Shown here: piece after piece, positions 36,103 through 44,989 of the stretch
Position numbering within the stretch: the first letter of the stretch is position 1
How the letters are laid out: every line of letters starts with the position of its first letter
Assembly: GCA_009783025.1 (NCBI GenBank)
Contig: WRHY01000004.1
Coordinates: 101,728 to 165,727 of the forward strand
DNA: 64,000 nt
Direction: 5' to 3'
From: Desulfovibrionaceae bacterium
GTDB lineage: Bacteria; Desulfobacterota; Desulfovibrionia; Desulfovibrionales; Desulfovibrionaceae
Made by a program: the position numbers and the translations under genes
Notes under the pieces: model-generated
Told to the model about the DNA's origin: nothing
Database searches by the model: none
The model's input: the letters and a program-made list of their open reading frames with translations, nothing else

Positions 36103-38334
36103 ATGAAGCATATAGTGACGTTTTCAATACTGGCTTTGCTCCTCTTCTCTTCAACAAAACATGGCTTGGCTCAAAATGCCGTTTCGCCGCTTGCTTCGAT
36201 AAAAACATACAAAGACATCCCCGGTGTGACCGCGGAAGAGATATCCGCCATCGAGGCGCTGAAAGCCGACAGGGACAAGTTCTCATACGGGGCGCTTTTC
36301 GGGACGGAACTCTTCATACTGACCGACGGATCTTACGCCGGCTTCACGCCGAAATTCTGTGCGCTTTTGTCGGAACTTTTCGGGATAGCTTTTGTTCCGG
36401 AAATGCACGAGTGGAACGAACTGATGGCGCGGCTCAAGGACCATTCACTCGATTTCACGGGAGAATTGACGCCGACAGAGGAGCGGAAGCGGAAATTCAG
36501 CATGTCGCTTCCCATAGCCAAGCGCTCGCTCCGGATTTTTTCGCATGTGGATTCGGAGCGGATTCAGATCGAGTCGGACATACAGGGGCTCAAGGTTGGC
36601 TTTTTGGCCGGTTCCACCACTGCGGATATCATTGAAAGAGCCTACCGCTTGTCGTTTTACCGTGTGGATGTTGATAATTACCATACGGCCGCGCGAATGC
36701 TCAAGGACGGCGAGATAGACGCGTTTATCGCGGAGGCTGTCGCTGATCCCGCCTTCAGGGACGCTGATGTTATTCGTTCCACGATCTTTTTTTCCATGGC
36801 GCACGAATCCGTGGCCATGACTACCGCCAATCCCGCTCTGGCTCCTGTCATTTCCGTGGTAAACAAGTATATTGCCGCGGGAGGGGCCGACAAGCTCTAC
36901 GAGCTTTATAAAGAAGGAGACTTCGAATATGCGAAATATAAGCTGCACCGGTCCTTCAACAGTGAAGAAAGAGCCTTTTTACATGAGTTGAAGCTACAGA
37001 GCGCACCGATCTTCGTCGCTTTTGAGCACGATAATTATCCGGTCAGTTTCTATAACGAAAAAGAGGGGGAGTTTCAGGGCATTGCCGTGGACGTTCTGGC
37101 GGAAATAAGCAGGCTCATAGGCGTGCATTTTGCGCCAGTGACCACAAAAGACGCCACCTGGGCGGAAATATATGAAAAGGTAAAAGCCGGCGAGATCCCC
37201 ATGGTCGCGCAACTTTTGCCGTCCGAGGCGCGAACGGGGCAGTTCTTATTCAGCACGGTTCCGTATTCCCGTTCTTACTACGCCATCATGTCAAAGTCGG
37301 ATTATCCGAATCTGGCGACCCATCAGGTCGCGCGGACGACTGTGGGAATGATGAGAAAATCCGGACATCAGGATACCTATCGCGAGCTTTTTCCCGAAAA
37401 TGATAATATAAAGGAATACGATACCCTGGAAGAAAGCCTGGACGCGCTGGAAAGGGGAGAGGTGGACCTGGTCATGGGTTCCGAACATCTGTTGCTTTTT
37501 GAGACGAACTACCGCGAAAAACCGGGCCTTAAAATCAATATCAAGTTACGGGCGCCCATGGATTCGCATTTCGGCTTCAGCAAGGACCAGGAAATTTTGC
37601 GCTCCATCATAGATAAGGCGCAACAATATGTACAAACGGACATGATTGAAACCAGTTGGACAGGCCGGACGTTCGACTACTCGAAAAAGCTTGCGGAAGA
37701 TCGCGCCGCCTCCCTGACGATTTTTGTCGGCGTGTTGTGCGTCATTCTGCTCGGGGTCATTTTTCTCTTCGCAAGAACCATAGTTCTCGACAGAAAACTC
37801 AAGGAAGTAGCCAACAAAGATGCTCTCACGAACATCTTCAACAGACGCTATTTCATGGAATTCAGCCCAATGCAGATTGAACGATCGCTACGGACAGGCG
37901 GCGAATCTTTCATCATAATTCTTGATTTGGATCATTTTAAAGCGGTAAATGATACCTATGGACATCTGGCCGGGGACGAGGTGCTCAAGGAAGCCGCGCA
38001 AAGGGTGAAAAAAGCCATCCGGCCGTATGATCTGTTCGGCCGTTACGGTGGAGAGGAATTCATCATCCATATGTCCGATATCAACAAAGCGGATGTGCTC
38101 AAAGCCACGGAACGCGTTCGAGAAGAAGTGTGCAAGGCGCCTGTGCTGTTCGAAGGCAGGGAAATACCGATTTCCGCAAGCTTTGGCATCGCTTTCGCCG
38201 CCCCGCTGAACGATATGCATGCGGCGATCAAATATTCGGATGAAGCGCTGTATCAGGCCAAAGAAAGCGGGCGCAACCGGGTTGTGTTTTTTGAAGAGGA
38301 CGGCAAGGCAGACCCTGGCGAAAAGGAAGCATAG
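36103..38334 (+). CDS. Diguanylate cyclase with twin solute-binding sensor domains
   Basis: A 743-residue membrane protein. A signal peptide (1-23) is followed by two PBPb domains (about 35-275 and 300-530), one transmembrane helix (about 536-558) and a GGDEF domain (about 570-735). The active site is RYGGEEF; RPYD five residues before it is the inhibitory I-site, and LDLDHFKAVNDTYGH and SASFGIAF are typical. The sensor half is clearly paralogous to the 1733-residue kinase. For example, KDIPGVTAEEISAIEAL matches RDIPGITDEEIAAIENL, and DNYPVSFYNEKEGEFQGI matches DNYPVCFYNAQEKAFQGI. GAGG precedes the ATG. The protein should make c-di-GMP in response to a periplasmic signal related to that of the kinase. 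Confidence 0.94.
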   Translation: MKHIVTFSILALLLFSSTKHGLAQNAVSPLASIKTYKDIPGVTAEEISAIEALKADRDKFSYGALFGTELFILTDGSYAGFTPKFCALLSELFGIAFVPEMHEWNELMARLKDHSLDFTGELTPTEERKRKFSMSLPIAKRSLRIFSHVDSERIQIESDIQGLKVGFLAGSTTADIIERAYRLSFYRVDVDNYHTAARMLKDGEIDAFIAEAVADPAFRDADVIRSTIFFSMAHESVAMTTANPALAPVISVVNKYIAAGGADKLYELYKEGDFEYAKYKLHRSFNSEERAFLHELKLQSAPIFVAFEHDNYPVSFYNEKEGEFQGIAVDVLAEISRLIGVHFAPVTTKDATWAEIYEKVKAGEIPMVAQLLPSEARTGQFLFSTVPYSRSYYAIMSKSDYPNLATHQVARTTVGMMRKSGHQDTYRELFPENDNIKEYDTLEESLDALERGEVDLVMGSEHLLLFETNYREKPGLKINIKLRAPMDSHFGFSKDQEILRSIIDKAQQYVQTDMIETSWTGRTFDYSKKLAEDRAASLTIFVGVLCVILLGVIFLFARTIVLDRKLKEVANKDALTNIFNRRYFMEFSPMQIERSLRTGGESFIIILDLDHFKAVNDTYGHLAGDEVLKEAAQRVKKAIRPYDLFGRYGGEEFIIHMSDINKADVLKATERVREEVCKAPVLFEGREIPISASFGIAFAAPLNDMHAAIKYSDEALYQAKESGRNRVVFFEEDGKADPGEKEA

Positions 38335-38364
38335 CACGTTTATAGCAGGGAGTGCGTGTAAAGT

Positions 38365-38973
38365 ATGGCAAAATCACGATTGGAGGCGTTTACGGACGGA
38401 GTAATCGCCATTATCATCACGATTCTTGTGCTTACCTTGACCCCGCCCGCAAAAGCCGACCTCTCCGCGTTGTTGGGCTTGTCGCACATATTTTTGGTGT
38501 ATGTGGTGAGTTTTTTGACCCTGGCGGTTTACTGGAACAACCACCATCATATGTTCCAGGCAGTGAAAGTCGTTACAGGTAAAATATTGTGGCTCAATAT
38601 TCTGTTCCTGTTCTGCATATCGCTGTTTCCGTTCACAACAGAGTGGCTGGGAGCGAATCTCCTGTCGAGAACCGCTCAAATGACATACGGCGCGCTGATG
38701 CTGGCAGCCGATATCGTTTGGGTGTTTCTGGCCCACGAACTGGTGCGGGCGCACAGCAAAGAGAGCACCTTGGCGAAGTCGCTCAAAGGTTCAAAAAAAT
38801 CGGCGTTCACTATCGGATCAATACTGTGCGGGCTGGCAGCCGGATGGTTCTGGCCGCCGGCGGTAATGATCGGCTGCCTCGCGTCTTTGCTGCCGTGGAT
38901 TGTGCCGGACAAGCGGATCGAGGCCCTGATGCGCACAGGCCAGGATGAGAGCCTGAAATCGTCGATGCTGTAG
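38365..38973 (+). CDS. TMEM175-like (DUF1211) membrane protein
   Basis: A 202-residue inner-membrane protein with about five to six hydrophobic helices. The N-terminal RLEAFTDGVIAIIITILVL is the family signature (RxxxFSDG-like), and VYWNNHHHMF after helix two is also typical. Bacterial TMEM175 proteins form potassium channels; the role here is inferred. A GGGAG lies 13 bases before the ATG. The TAG stop is the first three bases of a family C repeat that separates this gene from the convergent purine phosphorylase gene. Confidence 0.88.
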   Translation: MAKSRLEAFTDGVIAIIITILVLTLTPPAKADLSALLGLSHIFLVYVVSFLTLAVYWNNHHHMFQAVKVVTGKILWLNILFLFCISLFPFTTEWLGANLLSRTAQMTYGALMLAADIVWVFLAHELVRAHSKESTLAKSLKGSKKSAFTIGSILCGLAAGWFWPPAVMIGCLASLLPWIVPDKRIEALMRTGQDESLKSSML

Positions 38974-39130
38974 GGGCTAGGGGCTGTTTCCAAATAAGTA
39001 ATTTTGCTCCAAGAGCGAGGAATCCGGCCCTTTTTACGAAGGGAGTGTACTCTTATGGTACTCGACCGGAGCAAAAAGGGCCGGATGACGAAGCTATTTG
39101 GACAAAAGAACTATTTGGAGACAGCCCCTA
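38971..39130. repeat. Family C element between convergent genes (C1)
   Basis: The left end is TAGGGGCTAGGGGCTGTTTC and the right end is the inverse of TAGGGGCTGTCTCCAAATAG. Core I (GAGTGTACTC TTATG GTACTC) is at the centre. The first TAG is the stop of the TMEM175-like gene, and the terminal CTA on the other side is the stop of the purine phosphorylase gene. The element exactly fills the space between the two stop codons. Confidence 0.9.
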
Positions 39131-39973
39131 CACCGCTCCGGCGAGGTCCGGCACCGCAGCGACAAGCAGCTTTGCCAGCCGCTCTCCGGCCGTTTGCGCT
39201 GTGGCTATGATGTCTTCGATGTCGGCCTCGGCCATGCAGTCGGGCAGGTTTTTGTTGGTCAGGCAGGACAAGCCCAGAACGCGCACGCCCATGTGGTGGG
39301 CGGCAATAGCTTCAAGCGCGGTGGACATGCCAATGGCGTCCCCGCCCAGCATGCGGTAGGCCCTGGTTTCCGCTCCGGTTTCCAGTTGCGGTCCGGGAAC
39401 GCAAACGTACACCCCCTTTTCCAGCGCTACGCCCTGCCGCAGAGCATGCTCGCAGGCAATATCCAGAAGTTCCCGGTCGTATACCCGGCTCATGTCGGGA
39501 AAACGCGGTCCCCAGCTATCATCATTGGGGCCGGTGAGCGGGCTTTGTCCGGTCATATTGATCTGGTCGGTGATGGCCATGAGGTTCCCGGTGCTGAAAA
39601 GCGGATTGAGAGCCCCGGCGGCGTTGGTGATGACCAGAGCCTGTATCCCCAAAACGGCCATCACGCGCACACCCATGCAGACCTCGGCCGGAGACACGCC
39701 TTCATAGAGATGGCTGCGGCCCTGCTGCAAGAGAACCGGAACGCCGCGGAGCGTTCCGGCCACAAACGCGCCCTGATGCGACTGCACCGTGGACACGGGC
39801 ATGCCCGGCAGATCTTTGTAGGGAACGATGTGGGAGTCATCTAAGTTGTCCAGCGAATGCGCGAGGTTACCGAGACCCGTGCCCAAGACGAAGCCGATTT
39901 TTGGAGAAAATCCTTGCGGGAGAATGGTTCTAAGGATATCAGCGCAATTCTGGACTTTTTTCAGGTTTGGCAT
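39128..39973 (-). CDS. Purine-nucleoside phosphorylase (trimeric type)
   Basis: A 281-residue enzyme that splits purine nucleosides with phosphate in purine salvage. It has FVLGTGLGNLA near the start, then GRSHLYEGVSP, ITNAAGALNP (phosphate and base pocket), GPQLETGAETRAYRMLGGDA and GMSTALEAIAA. SCLTNKNLP holds the Asn that favours 6-oxopurines in this class. The start at 39973 (MPNLKKVQ) has AGGAA eight bases upstream; the open frame extends 47 codons further, but that part is a family B repeat (DEVSRQTEALP) and is unlikely to be used. The stop codon is supplied by a family C repeat. Confidence 0.92.
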   Translation of the reverse strand: MPNLKKVQNCADILRTILPQGFSPKIGFVLGTGLGNLAHSLDNLDDSHIVPYKDLPGMPVSTVQSHQGAFVAGTLRGVPVLLQQGRSHLYEGVSPAEVCMGVRVMAVLGIQALVITNAAGALNPLFSTGNLMAITDQINMTGQSPLTGPNDDSWGPRFPDMSRVYDRELLDIACEHALRQGVALEKGVYVCVPGPQLETGAETRAYRMLGGDAIGMSTALEAIAAHHMGVRVLGLSCLTNKNLPDCMAEADIEDIIATAQTAGERLAKLLVAAVPDLAGAV

Positions 39974-40001
39974 AAAGTGTTTTCCTGCTTTCACGTTTGT
40001 C

Positions 40002-40129
40002 GGTAGCGCCTCAGTTTGCCGTGATACTTCGTCAGGCGTCGTTTTTTGCTCCGGTCGAGTACCATAAGAGTACACTCCCGTCGCAAAAAACTTGCCTTCC
40101 TCGTCTGACGACAAACTGAGACACTACCC
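40002..40129. repeat. Family B element with core I between divergent genes (B4)
   Basis: The arms GGTAGCGCCTCAGTTTGCC and its inverse ending AAACTGAGACACTACCC, with the core-I hairpin in inverted orientation. It occupies most of the gap between the divergent purine phosphorylase and biotin carboxylase genes. Confidence 0.88.
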
Positions 40130-40198
40130 GTTTGTCTCCATAGGGGCAAAGCGCCTGGGGATACGTGCCCAAGATATTGTTACCATAGGGAAAGACTG

Positions 40199-41617
40199 GT
40201 GACTGACAGTACACATAAAGTTCTGGTGGCCAACCGGGGCGAGATTGCCGTGCGTATCGTGCAGGCCTGCGCCAAGCTCGGCCTGGATTTTGTCTGCGTC
40301 TACACGGCCGAGGACGCCGAGTCGGGCCACGTGCGCCTGGCGCGCGAGTCCGGCGGCCAAAAGCGCCTGTACCGGGTTTCGTCCTACCATGACGCCAACG
40401 AGCTTATGGCTGTTGCCGACGAGGCCGGAGCCACCGCCATTCATCCGGGCTACGGCTTTTTTGCCGAGGATTACCGTTTTGCCCGCCGGGTCACGCGCCG
40501 CGACCGCAAGTTGGTGTTCATCGGTCCGTCCTGGCGCGTCATTCGTGAGCTTGGGGACAAGATCAACACCAAGCGTCTTGCGCGCAGTCTTGGTGTACCA
40601 ACGGTTCCCGGTTCTGACAAGCCGATTTATGACGAGCAGGAAGCGGAAAGAGTGGCCCGCTCGCTCTATGAGTTTCAACAGCAGCAAGGCATCGATCGCC
40701 CGCTGGTGCTGGTCAAGGCCTCGGCTGGCGGCGGCGGCATGGGCATTGAAGAGGTGCACGACATTGATCTCTTCCGTTCCGTGTATCGCCGTATCCGGAA
40801 CTACGCCGCCCGGCAGTTCAAGGACGAGGGCGTATTGATCGAGCAGCGCATCCGGGACTTCAACCATCTGGAAGTGCAGATCCTGGCCGAACGCGGTTGT
40901 ACCAATGTGCTGCACTTTGGCACGCGCAACTGTTCCATCCAGAGCACCGGCCTGCAAAAGCGAGTGGAAGTCGCGCCCGGCTTTGATTCCTCCGCGGTCA
41001 GCTACAAGTTTGACGCGGACAAGGTGCTTGAGGATATCACCAACCATTCTCTGGCCCTGGCCCGTGAGGTCAAGTACGACAGCGTGGGCACCTGGGAGTG
41101 GATCGTCACCCGCGACGGGCAGCCCTATCTCATGGAAGTGAACACCCGCATCCAGGTGGAAAACGGCGTGTCAGCCGCCATCGCCCGGATCAAGGGGCAA
41201 AAGGGCGTGGACATCATTGCCGAGCAGATCCGCTCCGCTCTCGGCGATCCCCTTGGCTATACCCAGAATGACATTACCTTTGAAGGCGTCGGCATCGAAT
41301 ACCGGATCATTGCCGAAGACCCGGACAACCGCTTCACCCCCTGGGTAGGCCGCATCGAGGCGTTTGGCTGGAAAAAGGAAGACTGGCTTTCCATGCATAC
41401 CCATGTGCCCACGGACAAGCCCTATGATATTCCCACCGAGTTCGACCCGAACCTGGCCCTGGGCATTGTCTGGGGCAAGGATTTGGCCGAAGCCCGGGCG
41501 CGCGGCGTGGACTTTCTCGACAATCTGGTGCTCAGAGGCCACACCCTGTCCGGTGAGGACATCAAGTCCAATGTAGATTTCCTGCGCAGAAAAACCGCGC
41601 AGATTTTGTTGTTTTAA
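40199..41617 (+). CDS. Divergent biotin carboxylase subunit (AccC-like)
   Basis: A 472-residue ATP-grasp enzyme that carboxylates biotin. It begins VLVANRGEIAVRIVQACAKLG and has AIHPGYGFFAED, KASAGGGGMGIEEVH (glycine loop), NHLEVQILAERG, QKRVEVAPGF and EVNTRIQVENGVSAAI. Several positions that are nearly fixed in AccC differ: CSIQSTGLQKR replaces CSxQRRxQK, and RIQVEN replaces RIQVEH. It therefore belongs to a divergent subfamily. The start is GTG at 40199 with an AGGGA site about eight bases upstream. With the next two genes it should form a multi-subunit acetyl-CoA carboxylase or a related acyl-CoA carboxylase. Confidence 0.85.
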   Translation: MTDSTHKVLVANRGEIAVRIVQACAKLGLDFVCVYTAEDAESGHVRLARESGGQKRLYRVSSYHDANELMAVADEAGATAIHPGYGFFAEDYRFARRVTRRDRKLVFIGPSWRVIRELGDKINTKRLARSLGVPTVPGSDKPIYDEQEAERVARSLYEFQQQQGIDRPLVLVKASAGGGGMGIEEVHDIDLFRSVYRRIRNYAARQFKDEGVLIEQRIRDFNHLEVQILAERGCTNVLHFGTRNCSIQSTGLQKRVEVAPGFDSSAVSYKFDADKVLEDITNHSLALAREVKYDSVGTWEWIVTRDGQPYLMEVNTRIQVENGVSAAIARIKGQKGVDIIAEQIRSALGDPLGYTQNDITFEGVGIEYRIIAEDPDNRFTPWVGRIEAFGWKKEDWLSMHTHVPTDKPYDIPTEFDPNLALGIVWGKDLAEARARGVDFLDNLVLRGHTLSGEDIKSNVDFLRRKTAQILLF

Positions 41618-41633
41618 GGTTAGGACGATATTT

Positions 41634-41866
41634 TTTGGAGGGACTCAAACCAGTGACGCAAAGGTTATCATCCAGCGATACTCTCGATGGGATGAACGTG
41701 AGCCTTAGCACTACTGGCCGCACCTCCAAACCTCCCCGGCAGGGGCATGATGCCCCTGCACCCCCATACCCGGAAAACGGCAAAGCCGTTTTCCGGAATT
41801 GTGGGGTCAAGGGGACTCAGTCCCCTTGCGGGGGAGTCTGAGGGGGCAGAGCCCCCTCAGGGGATT
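41634..41866. repeat. Family A element with an extra 80-base module (A4)
   Basis: Hairpins at 41738-41759 (GGCAGGGGCATGATGCCCCT, variant), 41770-41796 (CCGGAAAACGGC arms), 41808-41828 (CAAGGGGACT arms) and 41838-41860 (CTGAGGGGGCA arms). Upstream, 41640-41725 holds a non-palindromic module with CTCAAACCAGTGACGCAAAG and GATGAACGTGAGCCTTAGCA; a related module is in the copy at 45970. It fills the gap between accC and accAD. Confidence 0.88.
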
Positions 41867-41889
41867 TAAACTAAGCACTCGGACTACTG

Positions 41890-44160
41890 ATGGAAATTGA
41901 AAAGCAAGTACAGCATTTGTCGGAGCGGCTGACCTACATCCGCGATATTTTCGGTGACAAACCGAACGAAAATACTCGTCTGCTCCAGACAAAGATGGAA
42001 GATTACCGCAAGCGCGAGCCGCAACTCAGCGCGAGCGAGCGCCGGGCCGCGGTGCTCACGCTTCAGGATCTGTTCGGCTTTGTGGAAAAGAAGCTGGAAT
42101 CCGAGCTTACGCCCATGGACAAGGTGCGTGTGGTGCGCCACCCGCAGCGCATCTGCCTGCGCGACATCCTGGAGAACGTGTACGACAACTACACGGAAAT
42201 CGGCAGCATGGACGAACATTCCATTGATCCGTCCATGGTCATTGCCCGCGCCTATATTACCCGGCGCAGGGGAAAGAGAACCATCAACCAGTCGGTGATG
42301 GTCATCGGGCAGGAAAAAGGACACGGCGAGGAGTTCCGCAACGGCGGTTCGGTCAAGCCCTGGGGCAACTACAAGGCGCTGCACTACATGCAGGTTGCGG
42401 AAACGGAAAATATTCCGGTACATACCTTTGTGTTCACGCCCGGCTCCTATCCTATTGAAGACACGCCCGGCGCGGCGCAGCAGATTGCGGCCAATATCTA
42501 CGGCATGGCGTCCTTGCGCGTGCCGATCATCTCCGTGATCTCCGAGGGCGGCTCGGGCGGAGCCGAAGCCATTGCCCTGGCCGACCGGCGGCTGATGTTC
42601 TCGCACGGTTATTATTCAGTTATTTCGCCGGAAGGCGCGGCCGCCATTGAAGGCCGCCTGCGCCAGGGCGAGCGCGCCACTGTCGAACTGGTGGAGCGGT
42701 GCGCCACTCAGATGAACATCACGGCGCAGGACAATCTGCGCATGGGCTATGTGGATCGTGTGATTCAGGAGCCGAGCCTGGGCGCTCGCGCCTACCATTA
42801 TGATTTTTTCCGGACCTTGCGGCAGGAATTGTTGCAGGCCACGGACGAGGTGTCCATCGGCGTGCGCCGCAGAGGGCCGTTCCGTTCCTTGTCCCTGCGC
42901 AGCCGCCGCAAACGGGTGGGCAAAGGGCTGGATTTGGAAAAAGCGTATACGCGCTGGAGCCTGCCTGTTTCCGCCCAGATACGCCTGGTGAGCGCCCGGC
43001 ACCGCAAGTTCCGCAAACTCTCCCGCTGGGCCGCGCCCGACAACACGCCCTTGAGCGCGCGCATGGCCGCCTTGTGGCAGGAAGTCGGCTGGGGACTTTA
43101 CTCGCACTTCAAGTACGACATGTTTCAGAAGCAGCAGCAAAAGGTGTCTGAATATGTGGATGAAGTGAAGACCGAGTGGGCGCTCTTTTTTGATCGCGTG
43201 CTCTCTCCCTGGCGCAAGCTGATGTTGAAAATCGGCGGCGGCGCGAACCGGGTGAATGAGGAAACCGCCCGCAAGCTGACCGAACTGTCCGAATGGGATG
43301 ACAACCAGGAGCAGCGCGGCGGCAACTGGGTGTATGTCAGCGCCAGAGCCAAGGAAGACAAGGCCATCACCTGTCCCAATGCCAAAACCCACGGCTGTCT
43401 CGACCTCTGGGCTCCGGACCTGTATGGCGAGTTCGCGGGTGTCTGCACACACTGCGGCCACCATTTTTCCATGGAACATCAGTGGTATTTGCACAACGTC
43501 TTTGACCAGGGTTCGATTTTTGAATTCGCCACTGATGTGGAAGCCGGAAACCCGCTTGAAATCGCCGATTTCGGCATCAAGTTGGAAGAGGCCAAGAAAA
43601 AGACCGGGCACAAGAGCGGCTGTATGGTCTTTGAAGCCCGCATCAACAACACCAAGCTGGTTGTGGCCATGCTGATGGCTTCTTTCCGGGGCGGCACGGT
43701 GGGCGCGGCCGAGGGTGAAAAGTTCATCCGCGCGGCCGAGCGGGCCGAACGCAAACAGTATCCTTTCCTGGCCTATGTACACGGCACGGCCGGCATCCGC
43801 ATCCAGGAAGGCACCAACGGGCTGATCCAGATGCCGCGCTGCACCATGGCCGTGCGCCGCTACATCGATACCGGGGGACTGTACATTGTCATTTATGATA
43901 CGAACTCCTATGCCGGTCCGGTTGCCAGCTTTCTCGGCTGCTCGCCCTATCAGTTCGGCATTCGTTCGGCCAACGTGGGTTTTGCCGGGCCGGGCGTGAT
44001 CACCGAAACCACGGGCATCGAGATTCCGCCCCATTACCATAACGTGTACAAGGCGCTGGCGCGCGGGCACATCCAGGGCATCTGGGATCGCCGCGAAGTG
44101 CGTTTCAATCTGAGCCAGGCCCTGCTCACCATGGGCGGCCGGAATTTGTATTACCGGTAG
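41890..44160 (+). CDS. Fused acetyl-CoA carboxylase carboxyltransferase (AccA-AccD)
   Basis: A 756-residue protein that joins both carboxyltransferase subunits. The AccA-like half comes first (about 1-330), with VRVVRHPQRICLRDILEN, GHGEEFRNGGSVKPWG, YPIEDTPGAAQQIAANI and ISEGGSGGAEAIALADRR. A linker of about 140 basic residues follows. The AccD-like half (about 480-756) has a zinc ribbon (CPNAKTHGC and CTHCGHHF), then GCMVFEARINNTKLVVA, FRGGTVGAAEGEKFIRAAE and GFAGPGVITETTG. The enzyme would move CO2 from biotin to acetyl-CoA in the first step of fatty acid synthesis. The order AccA then AccD in one chain is unlike the separate subunits of E. coli. Confidence 0.9.
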   Translation: MEIEKQVQHLSERLTYIRDIFGDKPNENTRLLQTKMEDYRKREPQLSASERRAAVLTLQDLFGFVEKKLESELTPMDKVRVVRHPQRICLRDILENVYDNYTEIGSMDEHSIDPSMVIARAYITRRRGKRTINQSVMVIGQEKGHGEEFRNGGSVKPWGNYKALHYMQVAETENIPVHTFVFTPGSYPIEDTPGAAQQIAANIYGMASLRVPIISVISEGGSGGAEAIALADRRLMFSHGYYSVISPEGAAAIEGRLRQGERATVELVERCATQMNITAQDNLRMGYVDRVIQEPSLGARAYHYDFFRTLRQELLQATDEVSIGVRRRGPFRSLSLRSRRKRVGKGLDLEKAYTRWSLPVSAQIRLVSARHRKFRKLSRWAAPDNTPLSARMAALWQEVGWGLYSHFKYDMFQKQQQKVSEYVDEVKTEWALFFDRVLSPWRKLMLKIGGGANRVNEETARKLTELSEWDDNQEQRGGNWVYVSARAKEDKAITCPNAKTHGCLDLWAPDLYGEFAGVCTHCGHHFSMEHQWYLHNVFDQGSIFEFATDVEAGNPLEIADFGIKLEEAKKKTGHKSGCMVFEARINNTKLVVAMLMASFRGGTVGAAEGEKFIRAAERAERKQYPFLAYVHGTAGIRIQEGTNGLIQMPRCTMAVRRYIDTGGLYIVIYDTNSYAGPVASFLGCSPYQFGIRSANVGFAGPGVITETTGIEIPPHYHNVYKALARGHIQGIWDRREVRFNLSQALLTMGGRNLYYR

Positions 44161-44180
44161 TGTAATTCAAGGATTATCAC

Positions 44181-44834
44181 ATGCTTGACATAAGCGCAGT
44201 GCTTGAAGAGATAAAGGCCTCCCCTTACGAAGAGATGACCGTGCGCGCGCCGCACACGGGGATTATCCGCTTTCCCGAAGGGCTCAAGGCTGGCGATCCT
44301 GTTTACGGTCCGCTGGGCGTCTGGAAGGAAAAAGCCGGTACCCTGCTGGCCGAAATTGAACGTGAACGCAATGTGCAGCCTATCCGTTGCATGGAAAAGG
44401 GCGAGATTGTGGCCGTGCACCGTGAGCTTGACGGCGCTTTTGTTGAAGCGGGTACGGAACTTGTGCAATTCCGGCACTTTTTATCCAAAGATGAAGTGCT
44501 GCAGGTGATTTTGAAGCGGGCTCTGCATCTCTTTCCCGCTCCGGAACGCGCCAAATATTATTTTGTGCCCTCGGTGGACATCAAAATCAAAGTCTCCGGG
44601 CCCAAGGCGGTCACCGTGCGGGACGGCGAAGAGATCTTTATCATGTCACGCATGAAGCGGGAGGCTCCCCTGCGCTATAGCGGCCCGGAAGGCGTGATTT
44701 ATGCGCTGTACTTCAGCCACAACCAGAACGTGGACGCCGGTGCGCCCCTGATTGGCGTTTGTCCGCCGGGCATGGTGGAACAGGTGGAGGAGGTTGTGCT
44801 TAGGGTGCAGACAGAGTGGAAAGAAAAAGGGTAG
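44181..44834 (+). CDS. Biotinyl-domain protein with two biotinyl-like repeats
   Basis: A 217-residue protein, 20 bases after accAD. Two barrel-sandwich biotinyl/lipoyl-like repeats can be read. The first (about 15-95) has VRAPHTGIIRFPEG and ends VEAGTELVQF. At the usual biotinylation site it reads AEIERERNVQ, so it lacks the lysine. The second (about 130-205) has IFIMSRMKREAPLRY, with an MK pair in the right place, and ends VDAGAPLIGV. The second is therefore the likely biotin carrier for the neighbouring carboxylase, acting as AccB. The final stop TAG is part of a family B repeat. Confidence 0.75.
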   Translation: MLDISAVLEEIKASPYEEMTVRAPHTGIIRFPEGLKAGDPVYGPLGVWKEKAGTLLAEIERERNVQPIRCMEKGEIVAVHRELDGAFVEAGTELVQFRHFLSKDEVLQVILKRALHLFPAPERAKYYFVPSVDIKIKVSGPKAVTVRDGEEIFIMSRMKREAPLRYSGPEGVIYALYFSHNQNVDAGAPLIGVCPPGMVEQVEEVVLRVQTEWKEKG

Positions 44835-44981
44835 TGTCTGAGTTTGTCGTGATACTTCGTCAGGCTTGTTTGCGCTCCGGGGGCAGGGCCGAAGAGCCCA
44901 GCCCCCATCGCGCAAAGCTGCGCCTTCCTCGTCTGACGACAAACTGAGACACTACTGTATCGCTCAAACTGAGGCACTGTC
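44830..44981. repeat. Family B element with core II and an extra arm (B5)
   Basis: The arms GGTAGTGTCTGAGTTTGTCG and its inverse ending CTGAGACACTAC (44830-44956) surround core II (the GGGGGCAGGGC hairpin). A further single arm CTCAAACTGAGGCACTGTC follows at 44962-44981. The first TAG is the stop codon of the biotinyl protein. Confidence 0.87.
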
Positions 44982-44989
44982 GGTATGAT

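Noticed and set aside
38971..39130. Insertion sequence or MITE with target duplication
   Set aside because: No transposase is encoded. No clear target-site duplication can be seen; the flanks are the coding ends of two different genes. A MITE-like origin stays possible but is not shown.
39974..40114. A 47-residue N-terminal extension of the purine phosphorylase
   Set aside because: The extension is translated family B repeat. A normal family start with a ribosome site exists at 39973.
44962..44981. A second complete family B element next to B5
   Set aside because: Only a single arm is present; there is no partner or core.
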